The notes beneath the pieces are model-generated. The model was not told the DNA's origin and did not search any database. It saw only the letters and a program-made list of their open reading frames with translations. Position numbers and translations under genes: made by a program. Below, piece by piece: positions 10,279 to 19,424 of a stretch of 64,000 nucleotides of DNA; the stretch's first letter is position 1, and the number at the start of each line of letters is the position of its first letter. Origin of the DNA: Gammaproteobacteria bacterium (GTDB taxonomy: Bacteria > Pseudomonadota > Gammaproteobacteria > Pseudomonadales > Azotimanducaceae). The stretch lies in NCBI GenBank assembly GCA_026708185.1, contig JAPOVK010000050.1, forward strand, positions 1 through 64,000, given 5' to 3'.

Positions 10279-11481
10279 ATGACCGTGACGCTCGACGACA
10301 TCCGTGCGGCCCGGGACCGACTCGGCGACGCAGTGGTGCGCACGCCACTCGCGAGATCCGAGACGCTCTCTGCGCAACTCCGAGCGGACATCCACCTCAA
10401 GTTCGAGAACCAGCAGTTCACGGCCTCGTTCAAGGAACGCGGCGCGCTGAACCGGCTGTTGCTGTTGCCGGATGCCGCGCGCGAGCGCGGCGTCGTCGCC
10501 ATGTCGGCCGGCAACCACGCGCAGGCCTTGGCGTATCACGGTCGTCGGCTCGGCGTGCCGGTCACCATCGTGATGCCGCGCTCAACGCCGAACGCCAAGG
10601 TCCGGCAGACGCGCGTCTTCGAGGCGGACGTGCTGTTGCACGGCAACGGATTGGCGGAGACCTTCGAGTTCACGCAGCGCCTGGCCGCCGAACGCGACCT
10701 CGTGCTGATCCATCCCTTCGACGACGAGGCGGTGATCGCCGGCCAGGGGACGCTGGGACTCGAGATCTTGGAACAGGCCCCGGATCTCGACACGCTCGTC
10801 ATCCCGGTCGGCGGCGGGGGCCTGATCGCCGGTACCGCCCTTGCCGCGAAGGCGCTGCGTCCGTCAATCACCGTGGTGGGGGTCCAAGCGGACCGGTTTG
10901 GCGCGGCGGCGGCGCTGTTCAACCGCACGGAGCCGGAGCCCGCGCGGCCGGGGACCGTGGCGGAGGGGATCGCCGTAGAGAGGCCGGGGCGGCTCACCAT
11001 GCCGATCATCCGCGAGATGGTCGATCGACTCGTGACCGTGTCCGACGAGGCGATCGAGGACGCCGTGTTCACCCTCCTCGAGATCGAGAAGACCGTAACC
11101 GAAGGTGCAGGGGCGGCGGGCCTTGCCGCCGTGCGCACGGAGCCGTCGCTGGCGCGGGGCAAGACGGCGCTTGTCCTCACGGGCGGCAACATCGACATGA
11201 TGATCCTCTCGTCTGTCCTCCAGCGCGGCCTGGTGCGCACGCGGCGCCTCGTGCGCATGGCGGTAGAAGTACCGGATCTGCCGGGTTCCCTGGCAGGCAT
11301 CACGCGGATCTTGAGCGATCGCGACAGCAACATCGTGGACATTGTCCACCAGCGCGCGTTCGGCGTGTCTACGGTGCGGGCCACCCTTGTCGAGTTGGTC
11401 CTGCAGATGCGCGGCGAGGAGCAGGTCGACGAGGTGCTCAGTTCATTGCGGGCCGCGGGCTACGATGCGCGCCTCGGCTGA
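10279..11481 (+). CDS. ilvA: Threonine ammonia-lyase with C-terminal ACT domain
   Basis: ENQQFTASFKERGALN PLP-lysine motif, VGGGGLIAGTALA, C-terminal ACT-like region. Confidence 0.88.
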   Translation: MTVTLDDIRAARDRLGDAVVRTPLARSETLSAQLRADIHLKFENQQFTASFKERGALNRLLLLPDAARERGVVAMSAGNHAQALAYHGRRLGVPVTIVMPRSTPNAKVRQTRVFEADVLLHGNGLAETFEFTQRLAAERDLVLIHPFDDEAVIAGQGTLGLEILEQAPDLDTLVIPVGGGGLIAGTALAAKALRPSITVVGVQADRFGAAAALFNRTEPEPARPGTVAEGIAVERPGRLTMPIIREMVDRLVTVSDEAIEDAVFTLLEIEKTVTEGAGAAGLAAVRTEPSLARGKTALVLTGGNIDMMILSSVLQRGLVRTRRLVRMAVEVPDLPGSLAGITRILSDRDSNIVDIVHQRAFGVSTVRATLVELVLQMRGEEQVDEVLSSLRAAGYDARLG

Positions 11482-11502
11482 CGCCCCGTAGCCGGGTCCG
11501 GC

Positions 11503-12369
11503 TCATCCCGCCTTGACCTCGTCGACTACCGCAGCGTAGCGATCTAGTGCCGGCAACACCTCGTCGGCCGTGCTTGCGGGCAAGCCGAACGTCACATGGT
11601 CGAACCCCTGACCGATGCGGCCGCGCACCTGCGCCGCGTCCGGCGGCGCGCCGAACAAGGCGAGGTCGAGGTCCTCGACCTTGCGCCCTTTGGCCTCGAG
11701 AGCGGCCTTCAAACGCTCCATGTTCCCGGAGCCCAAGCCGCCGATGGGCAGCCAGCCGTCGGCGTACTCCGCGATGCGGTCGAACACCCAGCGCGAGTTG
11801 GCCCCGATCCAGATCGGCGGACCGCCCGCTTGGACGGGCTTCGGATAGGACCAGATGGGATCGAAGTCCACCCAGTCACCGTGGAATTCCGCCGTGTCGT
11901 TGTTCCAGATCTCGCGCATGGCGAGGACCTTCTCGCGCGTGATCGCCCAGCGATGCCGGTAGTCGGCACCGTGGTTCTCCATCTCCTCGCGGTTCCAGCC
12001 CGCGCCGATGCCGAGGATCGTGCGACCGTTCGAGATCGTGTCGAGGGACGCGATTTCCTTGGCGAGGGTGATCGGATCGCGCTCGATCACGAGGCAGATC
12101 CCGGTGCCGAGCAGCAGCCGTTCCGTGACCGCTGCCGCGGCGGCGAGGGCGACGAACGGGTCGTGCGCATGCCAATAGTCCTTCGGCAGGTCGCCGCCGC
12201 CGGGGAATGGCGTCGCGCGGCTGGCCGGGATGTGGGTGTGTTCCGGGAAGAACAGGCTGTCGAAGCCCCGCTCCTCGGCGGCCTTGGCGACTTCGACGGG
12301 ACCAATGGAGTAGTCGGTCGGGAACATGTGCACGCCGAACTTGGCGTTTTCTAGACCACGGAATGCCAT
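11503..12369 (-). CDS. LLM class (F420-dependent type) oxidoreductase
   Basis: FPEHTHIPASRATPFPGG; LLGTGICLVIERDPITLAKEIASLDTISNGR. Confidence 0.9.
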   Translation of the reverse strand: MAFRGLENAKFGVHMFPTDYSIGPVEVAKAAEERGFDSLFFPEHTHIPASRATPFPGGGDLPKDYWHAHDPFVALAAAAAVTERLLLGTGICLVIERDPITLAKEIASLDTISNGRTILGIGAGWNREEMENHGADYRHRWAITREKVLAMREIWNNDTAEFHGDWVDFDPIWSYPKPVQAGGPPIWIGANSRWVFDRIAEYADGWLPIGGLGSGNMERLKAALEAKGRKVEDLDLALFGAPPDAAQVRGRIGQGFDHVTFGLPASTADEVLPALDRYAAVVDEVKAG

Positions 12370-12391
12370 ATGGGTGCTCCTTCGCGCTTCG

Positions 12392-13162
12392 TTAGATGTC
12401 CGAGAAGTCGCCGTGCCGGCCGGCGCCCTCGTTGAATCGTGTGGCCCCGTGGACGGTCTCGCCGGACTTGATGACCTCGCGGCCGAGCATGGTCTCCTGC
12501 TGCATCGCTTCGTGGAGCGGCTTGCCCCACTGCATGATCACGGATCGGCGGTCGCTTTTGAGGCACCGCTGCGGGAACTTGGTCAGCGAATCCGCGAGGG
12601 CGACCGCGCCGTGCAGCGCTTCGCCGTCGTCCACTAGGCGGTTGGCGAGCCCCATGCGCAAGGCCTCGTCTCCGGCGACACCGCGGCCGGTCAGGATCAT
12701 GTCCATGGCATGGCTTTGGCCGATGAGGCGTGGCAGGCGGATCGTTCCGCCGTCGACGAGGGGTACGCCCCAGCGCCGGCAAAACACCCCGAACACGGCC
12801 GAGCGGGCCGCGACCCGCATGTCGCACCACAGGGCGAGTTCGAGGCCGCCGGCCACCGCGTAGCCCTCGACGGCGGCGACCACGGGCTTGGAAAGTGTCA
12901 TCCGCGTCGGACCCAAGGGGCCGTCGCCGTCCAACGTCACCCGGTTTCCGCGACCGGCGGCGACGGCCTTGAGATCGGCGCCGGCACAGAAGTTGCCATC
13001 GGCACCGGTCAGCACGCACGCCAAGCGCTGCTTGTCCGAGTCGAAGGACCGGAACGCGTCCTTGAGCGCGTTGGCGGTCTCGAAGTCGATGGCGTTGCGG
13101 ACTTCGGGGCGGTTGATGGTGATGACGAGCAGATCGCCGTGCTTCTCGGTTTCGACGGGCAC
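12392..13162 (-). CDS. Enoyl-CoA hydratase/isomerase (crotonase) family
   Basis: VITINRPEVRNAID; GADGNFCAGADLKA; VEGYAVAGGLELALWCDMRVA. Confidence 0.9.
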   Translation of the reverse strand: MPVETEKHGDLLVITINRPEVRNAIDFETANALKDAFRSFDSDKQRLACVLTGADGNFCAGADLKAVAAGRGNRVTLDGDGPLGPTRMTLSKPVVAAVEGYAVAGGLELALWCDMRVAARSAVFGVFCRRWGVPLVDGGTIRLPRLIGQSHAMDMILTGRGVAGDEALRMGLANRLVDDGEALHGAVALADSLTKFPQRCLKSDRRSVIMQWGKPLHEAMQQETMLGREVIKSGETVHGATRFNEGAGRHGDFSDI

Positions 13163-13374
13163 CAGTGACTCCTCTAGATGCCTTGAGAGCGTCCGATTCT
13201 AGCTGACAGGTTGCGTTCCTGACGCTGGCGGGAGAACGCGCCAGCGTTCTCGATCGCGTCGCCGTCAGGCGACGCGCCTTGGCTCTCGCTTTGGGCGTAT
13301 GGTAGCGGTGTTTGCATGCCGTCGCGGAACGCAATGCGGCGACAGCGAGGGGACATGACGACGGAGGAGGGCGT

Positions 13375-14469
13375 ATGCGTTCGTTGGGCTTGACGATGGC
13401 GCTGGTGTTGGGGTTGGTGGCATCGGCCGCCGAGGGTGGGGCGCCGGAAGGCTACACGGTGGCCCGTTTCGACGTGCCTTCGACGGCGGTGGGCAGCGAT
13501 GTTCCCACGTCGGCGTTGCTGCCCCCGGGATTCGACCGCGAGAGCGGCGCCATGCTGCCCCTGGTGGTTTGGTTGCACGGTGGTGGCGGGAATCGCGAGC
13601 AGCTGCCCCAGTATCGTCCGTGGCTCGACGAGTTGACCGCGGATGACGTGATTCCGCCCATGGTCTTCGCATCGTTCTCGACATCGCCGTTCAGTGGTTT
13701 CCTGGGTCCCTGGGAAGAGTTCATCGCCGACGAGTTGCCACAGGCCATGGCCGAACGCTATGGGACCCGGGTAGATCGCGAGGGGGTTGCCGTGGCCGGC
13801 ATCTCCATGGGTGGCTACGGTGCACTGAAAAGCGCGTTCCGATCACCCGATCGGTTTTTCGCAGTTGGCGCCATGGAGCCGTCGGTCGAGCCGACGCTGA
13901 CGACCTTGCCCAACCAGATGCGCAACACGTGGACACGTGGACCGTCGCCGTCACTCGGCGTGGTGGACAACCCGGCGCGCCTAGCGCATGACAATGCCGC
14001 TGCGATCCGCGCAAGTGGCCTCGCCATCTATCTCGAGGTCGGGGACGAGGACTACCTCAACCTGCACGACGGCACGGAGTTTGTGCACCGGGTCCTGTGG
14101 GACCACGACGTCCGCCACGAGTACCACCTCGTGCGCTGGGCGGATCACATCGGGGCGTCCATGCGGCCGCGCTTCGCCGAGATGATGGCGTTCATCGCCA
14201 CTGCACTTGCGGGCGGTCGCAGTGACCCGGTGGCGCCGCCATTGACCGAGGCGGAGCAGGAACTGCTGGCCGTGGTGGCTCGCCGCGCGGCGGCTGGCGA
14301 ACCTGCGCCCGAGGAGTGGTCGGACTACATGCTCGGGCCGCGCGGCCCGACGGTACACGCGCAGGTGTGGGCAGCGCTGCGGGCGCAGGCCGTGAAGGAC
14401 CCGGAATTGGCGCGCGCCTACGCCAGGCTGCCCGCGACTTCGTTGGACGAGGCCGAATCCGAAGACTGA
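13375..14469 (+). CDS. Secreted esterase / alpha-beta hydrolase (PHB depolymerase/esterase-D-like)
   Basis: Signal peptide; LVVWLHGGGGNREQ; VAGISMGGYGALKSAFRSPDRF. Confidence 0.83.
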   Translation: MRSLGLTMALVLGLVASAAEGGAPEGYTVARFDVPSTAVGSDVPTSALLPPGFDRESGAMLPLVVWLHGGGGNREQLPQYRPWLDELTADDVIPPMVFASFSTSPFSGFLGPWEEFIADELPQAMAERYGTRVDREGVAVAGISMGGYGALKSAFRSPDRFFAVGAMEPSVEPTLTTLPNQMRNTWTRGPSPSLGVVDNPARLAHDNAAAIRASGLAIYLEVGDEDYLNLHDGTEFVHRVLWDHDVRHEYHLVRWADHIGASMRPRFAEMMAFIATALAGGRSDPVAPPLTEAEQELLAVVARRAAAGEPAPEEWSDYMLGPRGPTVHAQVWAALRAQAVKDPELARAYARLPATSLDEAESED

Positions 14470-14542
14470 CCGGCGTTCGAGCGAAATCGGGGCTGTTGGG
14501 GACGGGTGAGCCTCAGGGGTGGGACGTCACCTCACGTAACAG

Positions 14543-14585
14543 TTTTGGGGGATTCTGGGCTGTTTCTCCCCAAAAGGTGTTGATT
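14543..14585. terminator. Candidate stem-loop between esterase and membrane protein genes
   Basis: TTTTGGGG (14543-14550) / CCCCAAAA (14578-14585). Confidence 0.4.
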
Positions 14586-14656
14586 AACGTTTCCGGATGG
14601 CGGAGTATCGGCCGCATGCAAGGTTAGCGACGGCAATCGGAGGGGCCGGGCGAACT

Positions 14657-15082
14657 ATGCAATACGTGAACGCGGTCATCGCGGGGGCGCTGGTTCTATT
14701 TGCCGCCGCCTCCTTGGACGCGCCGGCTCAAGCGTCGATGTACGTCATCGGCGCCGCGCTCGCAGCGATCGCGTTCAAACACTGGCTCGGCGTCTGGATG
14801 GTACGCGTACTGGCCATAGGCACGGCCTTGACGCTGTACTGGTACTTCGGCCAGTTCTTCATCCTCGCCGGGGACCTCGAACCCGGCTGGTTCGCTACCG
14901 GGGAGGCCATTCCCGCGCTTACGCTCCTGGTCGCGGGCTTTGCAATGATCCCGGTTCTCTCGGAATACAGTTGTCGGATGAAAGCCAGCGCCCAATGCGA
15001 GCGCGGTCGACGCCAATTCGAGGACCGCAAGCCTTTCCTGAACGCCCTGCGAGCCTCCGAACCCCCTAGCTCCGCCTCCTGA
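14657..15082 (+). CDS. Hypothetical multi-pass membrane protein
   Basis: MQYVNAVIAGALVLFAAASLDAPAQ with several hydrophobic segments. Confidence 0.65.
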   Translation: MQYVNAVIAGALVLFAAASLDAPAQASMYVIGAALAAIAFKHWLGVWMVRVLAIGTALTLYWYFGQFFILAGDLEPGWFATGEAIPALTLLVAGFAMIPVLSEYSCRMKASAQCERGRRQFEDRKPFLNALRASEPPSSAS

Positions 15083-15109
15083 TCCGTTCCAAACACTCCC
15101 GCGGCCGAT

Positions 15110-16063
15110 TCAGGCCGAGGTTGCTGCCGCCCGTACGGCCGGCATGACCTCGTCGAGATAGGCATCCAACGCCTCGGCGTCCCACGGCGCGCGCAACGCG
15201 ACATTGACCGCATCGGCGCCGTTGTCCACGTAGGCCATGATGTGCTCCGCTGCTTTCGCGGGCGTGCACAGGAGCGATCCCTCGGCGATGCGGTCGGCCT
15301 GCGACCCCCAGTCGGCCGCGATCTTCGCGCGCTCCCTCTCGACGCCGGCCGGATCAAGGCACAGATGGAACGCGACATTGGCGCCCCGGCGGATTGTCGC
15401 GGGGTCGCGATCGTCGATCTCGCACCAGTGGTCGAGAACGCTGTTCAGACGACCGAATTCGGCCGCGCTCGTGTAGGCGGCGTTCCAGCCATCGGCGCGG
15501 CGCGCGACGATCTCGAGCGTGCGCCGTTCCCCACGGCCGCCGATCCACAGCGGAAGGCGTTCCTGCACGGGTTTCGGCCAGCATGACGCGTCGTCGACCT
15601 GGAAGTGGCGGCCTGAATAAGTGGTCCGCTCCTGGTTGAGCAGGCTCTGGATGATCTCCGTGGCCTCGTCGAGCATGTCGAGTCTTGTGCCGATGTCGGG
15701 GAAGGCATAGCCATAGGCTGAGGCTTCCCACACGTGCCAGCCAGCGCCGAGGCCGAGCTCGAAGCGCCCGCCGGAAAGGTGGTCCAGCGTGCTCGCGGCC
15801 TTGGCCAGCAGGGCGGGGTTGCGATAGCCGACGTAGAACACTAGGCAGCCGATGCGGGCATGCTCGGTGTCGGCGGCCAGGGCGCCGAGCGTGGCCAATG
15901 CCTCGTAGTGGGGCTGCGTGCCGCCCTGGAAGGGCGCCTCGTAGAAGTGGTCCCAGACTGAGATCCAGTCGACGCCCGCAGAGTCCAGGCGGCGCCACAG
16001 GGCGCGCAGTTCGGCCATGGACAGGTTCTGCTGGCCGACGTGAACACCTAGGGAAACGGTCAT
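15110..16063 (-). CDS. LLM class (F420-dependent type) oxidoreductase
   Basis: ISVWDHFYEAPFQGG; ARIGCLVFYVGYRNPALLAKAASTLDHLSGGRFELGLGAGWH. Confidence 0.9.
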   Translation of the reverse strand: MTVSLGVHVGQQNLSMAELRALWRRLDSAGVDWISVWDHFYEAPFQGGTQPHYEALATLGALAADTEHARIGCLVFYVGYRNPALLAKAASTLDHLSGGRFELGLGAGWHVWEASAYGYAFPDIGTRLDMLDEATEIIQSLLNQERTTYSGRHFQVDDASCWPKPVQERLPLWIGGRGERRTLEIVARRADGWNAAYTSAAEFGRLNSVLDHWCEIDDRDPATIRRGANVAFHLCLDPAGVERERAKIAADWGSQADRIAEGSLLCTPAKAAEHIMAYVDNGADAVNVALRAPWDAEALDAYLDEVMPAVRAAATSA

Positions 16064-16139
16064 TGGGTGCAAGTCCTTATAGCCCGACAGGCGCTAACCT
16101 TAGCCCAAGCTCCCTTGAACCGGATAGGCGTAGCAACCC

Positions 16140-16835
16140 ATGACAGTCACCGACGAGATCAACCACCGATTCGTGCCGCTTGACTACGTCGAGCGGCCCC
16201 CGAACGAGATGACCACCCGGGCGGCCGCGTTCTACACGCTCATGCGGCGGCGGCGAACCGTGCGCGATTTCAGCGACCGGCCTATTCCCGACGGCGTGAT
16301 CGAGCACGCTTTGCTAACCGCCGGCAGCGCCCCGAGCGGCGCCCATCGGCAGCCCTGGCATTTCGTGGCCGTCACCGACCCGGCGAAGAAAGCCGCCATC
16401 CGCGAGGCGGCCGAGAAGGAGGAGCGCGCCTTCTACGGCAAGCGGGCATCCAAGGAGTGGCTGGAAGCCTTAGAACCGCTCGGCACCGACCCGGACAAGC
16501 CGTTCCTCACCACCGCGCCCGTGCTGATCGCGGTGTTCCTGCGCCGGTTCACCTTCGTCCCGGAGACGGCGGGCGAACCGGCGCGGCGCCTCAAGAACTA
16601 CTACACCGCGGAGTCGGTGGGCATCGCCACCGGACTCCTGATCGCCGCGCTGCACAACGCAGGGCTGGCGACTTTGACCCATACGCCGAGCCCAATGGGG
16701 TTCTTGAACGACCTCCTCGGGCGAGGACGCGACGAACGGGCGTACGTGCTGGTCGTGGCGGGCTTTCCTGCCTCGGACGCGCGGGTGCCTGACCTGAAAC
16801 GCTACACGCTCGATGAACTCGCGACGTTCGAATGA
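16140..16835 (+). CDS. Nitroreductase family protein
   Basis: [72 protein letters not shown]. Confidence 0.92.
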   Translation: MTVTDEINHRFVPLDYVERPPNEMTTRAAAFYTLMRRRRTVRDFSDRPIPDGVIEHALLTAGSAPSGAHRQPWHFVAVTDPAKKAAIREAAEKEERAFYGKRASKEWLEALEPLGTDPDKPFLTTAPVLIAVFLRRFTFVPETAGEPARRLKNYYTAESVGIATGLLIAALHNAGLATLTHTPSPMGFLNDLLGRGRDERAYVLVVAGFPASDARVPDLKRYTLDELATFE

Positions 16836-16844
16836 CGCGCGGCG

Positions 16845-18107
16845 TCACTCCTCGTTCGTTGGCAGGAAGTCGAATCGGGCGACCAACCGCCCGCCGACGT
16901 AAACAGCCAGCGCCGCACTGCCGGCCACGACAGACAGCAAGACCATTCGTCCCACGGGGCCGAACGATGGCGCACTGAATGAGACGAACAGGAATGCCGC
17001 GCAGACGAGTGCCAGCGAACCGAGCTGTGATGGCCGCTTCGCAGTGCGGGTCGGGCGGACGCTGCAGGCCACGATGAAGACGATCAGGCACGTGGCGCAG
17101 AGCAGCAGCGTCTCGTCGAACTGGTTTTCAAGCCCTGGCCTGGATGGCAACTGTGCCCCGAACAGGGCTTGCACGCCGACGAGGGCGACCGCCAACCCGA
17201 ATGTTGCCAACGTCACGATTACCATTCGAGCCGCGAATAGCCTGCCGAGGTCACGTCTTGAGTCCCCGATGCCAAGTTGCCAGGCCGTAGGCAGCCACGC
17301 CGCGGCCACCTTGAGGACCATGAGCGGCGTCAACGAAGCGACAAAGGTGATTATGCCGACGGCCACCGCGGCGAACTCAGCCCAGCTTTCGAACGGGATG
17401 TACGCTCCCACGGCGGTACTCGCCGTAATCCCGATCAGGATCGCCTCGGCAATCCGCATCGGAGGCTGCCCGAAGCCAAGCAAGAAGGTTAGCCCCGCCA
17501 CGCGCGGGTGGAAGTAGCGCCACCGCAACGCGTTGTCGGTGTGCGGTCGCGTCGGCGTGCCGAGCCGCTTTCTCAGCAAGGCAGCGGCCACGATGGCCAG
17601 TACCAATGCAGCCGACTGTGCGGCCGGCAGGGTCACCGGATGCCATGGGATCACGCCCCGATGGTCCGTGATGAGCGTGACGAAAGCGATGGAGACGAGG
17701 GTTATCTTGCCGAACTGCCAAGTGCTACGCCTTCGAGAATAGGTGAAGCAGAGGACGAGGATCGTCCCGCCTAGCGCCGCGAGGCCGAAGGCTGGCGCGA
17801 CATTACCGGCCAAGCCGGAGATCGCGGTCGCCAGGGCCACGACGCCCCACACGATGCCAAGGGCGACCGCCCACGCGGCCGTTGCGTAGCCCGGAACCAG
17901 CGTGGTGGCGTCCCATTGCCGGGCACGACGCAAGCAATCGCTTGCCCAAAGGACGGCGGCGACCGTCGTGCAGATAATGCCACCGTTTCCGGCAGGGAAG
18001 CCGGATGGCGTGGGCAGGAGCGCGAAGATGAGCCCAATGGCCACCAGGATCCAGAGGCCCAAGAAGCGCGCGCTCGGAAACAGGAGCGAGATCGAGGGTA
18101 CCGTCAT
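16845..18107 (-). CDS. ABC transporter membrane subunit (multi-TM)
   Basis: MTVPSISLLFPSARFLGLWILVAIGLIFALL; start overlaps the upstream ATPase stop; many TM segments. Confidence 0.7.
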   Translation of the reverse strand: MTVPSISLLFPSARFLGLWILVAIGLIFALLPTPSGFPAGNGGIICTTVAAVLWASDCLRRARQWDATTLVPGYATAAWAVALGIVWGVVALATAISGLAGNVAPAFGLAALGGTILVLCFTYSRRRSTWQFGKITLVSIAFVTLITDHRGVIPWHPVTLPAAQSAALVLAIVAAALLRKRLGTPTRPHTDNALRWRYFHPRVAGLTFLLGFGQPPMRIAEAILIGITASTAVGAYIPFESWAEFAAVAVGIITFVASLTPLMVLKVAAAWLPTAWQLGIGDSRRDLGRLFAARMVIVTLATFGLAVALVGVQALFGAQLPSRPGLENQFDETLLLCATCLIVFIVACSVRPTRTAKRPSQLGSLALVCAAFLFVSFSAPSFGPVGRMVLLSVVAGSAALAVYVGGRLVARFDFLPTNEE

Positions 18108-18938
18108 GCCGTCACCCCGACGAACAGATCCTCGAGGGTCGTCTCTTCGACGCGACTGTTCGGCGCCAATCCGCACGCTTCGGGATCCCAGACCCAGAAG
18201 CGGTCCCTCTGTCGGCCGAGCACGTGGCGCTCGGGCGGGTACGGCGGAGTGGGCACTGTCACCGCCCGGACCCGCTCTTTGATCTCGTCGAGCGCGGTGT
18301 GGCAGAGGACGCGGCCGTTGTGCAGGATCGCGACGTGGGAGGAGACCCGTTCGATGTCGCTGGTGATGTGGCTGGAAAGCAGGGTCGTCTGGCCCTGGTC
18401 GACGTTCACCTCCATCAAGGTCTTCAGGAAGTCCCGGCGCGCTGCCGGGTCGAGGCTCGCCACCGGCTCGTCGAGAATCAGGAGGTCGGGCCGGTGGCCG
18501 ATGGCGAGGAGGATGGCGACCTTCTGCTGATCGCCCGGCGAGAGGGTGGCGATCTTGCGGTTCCTGAGCCGCCACTCGCGGCGCAAGCGGGACACCAGTT
18601 CCCCGTCCCAGCCGTCCTTGTAGTGGCGTGCCACGAAGTCGACGCAGGCGTCGACGGTCATCCAGCCGAAGCTCTCGAACTGCTGTGGCACGTAGCCGAT
18701 GCGTTTGCGAACGCGCGATGGCGAATTCCACGACGGTGCCCCGAATGCCTCGGCCGTGCCGGCATCGGCTTTCATGAGCCCGAGCGCGACGCGCATGAGC
18801 GTCGTCTTGCCGCTGCCGTTGCGGCCGAGGAGCCCCGTGACGGTTCCCGGTTCGAGGTCGAGATCGACGCCCCTGAGCACGGTGTCCCGGCCGTACTTCA
18901 GGTGTACGCCACCCAGGTTGAGGGGCGATACGGTCATG
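18104..18938 (-). CDS. ABC transporter ATP-binding protein
   Basis: GLLGRNGSGKTTLMRVALGL; TLSPGDQQKVAILLAIG; LLILDEPVASLDP. Confidence 0.95.
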
Positions 18939-19290
18939 TTTCCTCCCAAATTCTCTCGATTTGTGCGATCACGTCGGCGCGCGACATGCCGAGTTCCTTG
19001 GCGTTGGCGACGAGCGCCTGCACCTCCGGTTCCATGGCCAGGGCGCGATCCGCGCCGCACTTGGCGACGACCATGCCGATGCCGGCTCGGCGAACGACGA
19101 TTCCTGCTTGATCGAGCATGGAATACGCCTTGGAGACGGTCATCGGGTTGATTCCAAGGTCCGTTGCGATGGCCCGCACGGAAGGCAGCTTGTCGCCGGG
19201 ACCAAGCGCTCCGGTGGCCACCAGGCGCCTCGTCTGGTCGACGATTTGCCGATAGATCGGCACCCCGGACGATGGATTCAGCAAGAACAC
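18934..19290 (-). CDS. GntR family regulator (YtrA/YhcF-like); start moved to GTG at 19290
   Basis: VFLLNPSSGVPIYRQIVDQTRRLVATGALGPGDKLPSVRAIATDLGINPMTVSKAYSMLD; AGGAAG Shine-Dalgarno-like box before the GTG. Confidence 0.88.
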   Translation of the reverse strand: MFLLNPSSGVPIYRQIVDQTRRLVATGALGPGDKLPSVRAIATDLGINPMTVSKAYSMLDQAGIVVRRAGIGMVVAKCGADRALAMEPEVQALVANAKELGMSRADVIAQIERIWEET

Positions 19291-19300
19291 GCGGCTTCCT

Positions 19301-19328
19301 ATGTGTATTAGGATGAAATAATACACAT
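19301..19328. promoter_or_regulatory. Probable operator of the adjacent GntR regulator
   Basis: ATGTGTATTA (19301-19310) - 8 nt - TAATACACAT (19319-19328), perfect inverted repeat. Confidence 0.8.
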
Positions 19329-19424
19329 GGATACAACCTTGTCAAACCAAGTCTGTGAAACCAAGGTTCCTGCGCACTGGTTGCCGTCCCAGCGGGGCGG
19401 CCTTAGAGTTGCCGTGGCGCCTAC

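Noticed and set aside
16845-18731. 628-aa extension of the ABC membrane subunit
   Set aside because: The first ~208 codons lie over the ABC ATPase gene in another frame; the real start is at 18107.
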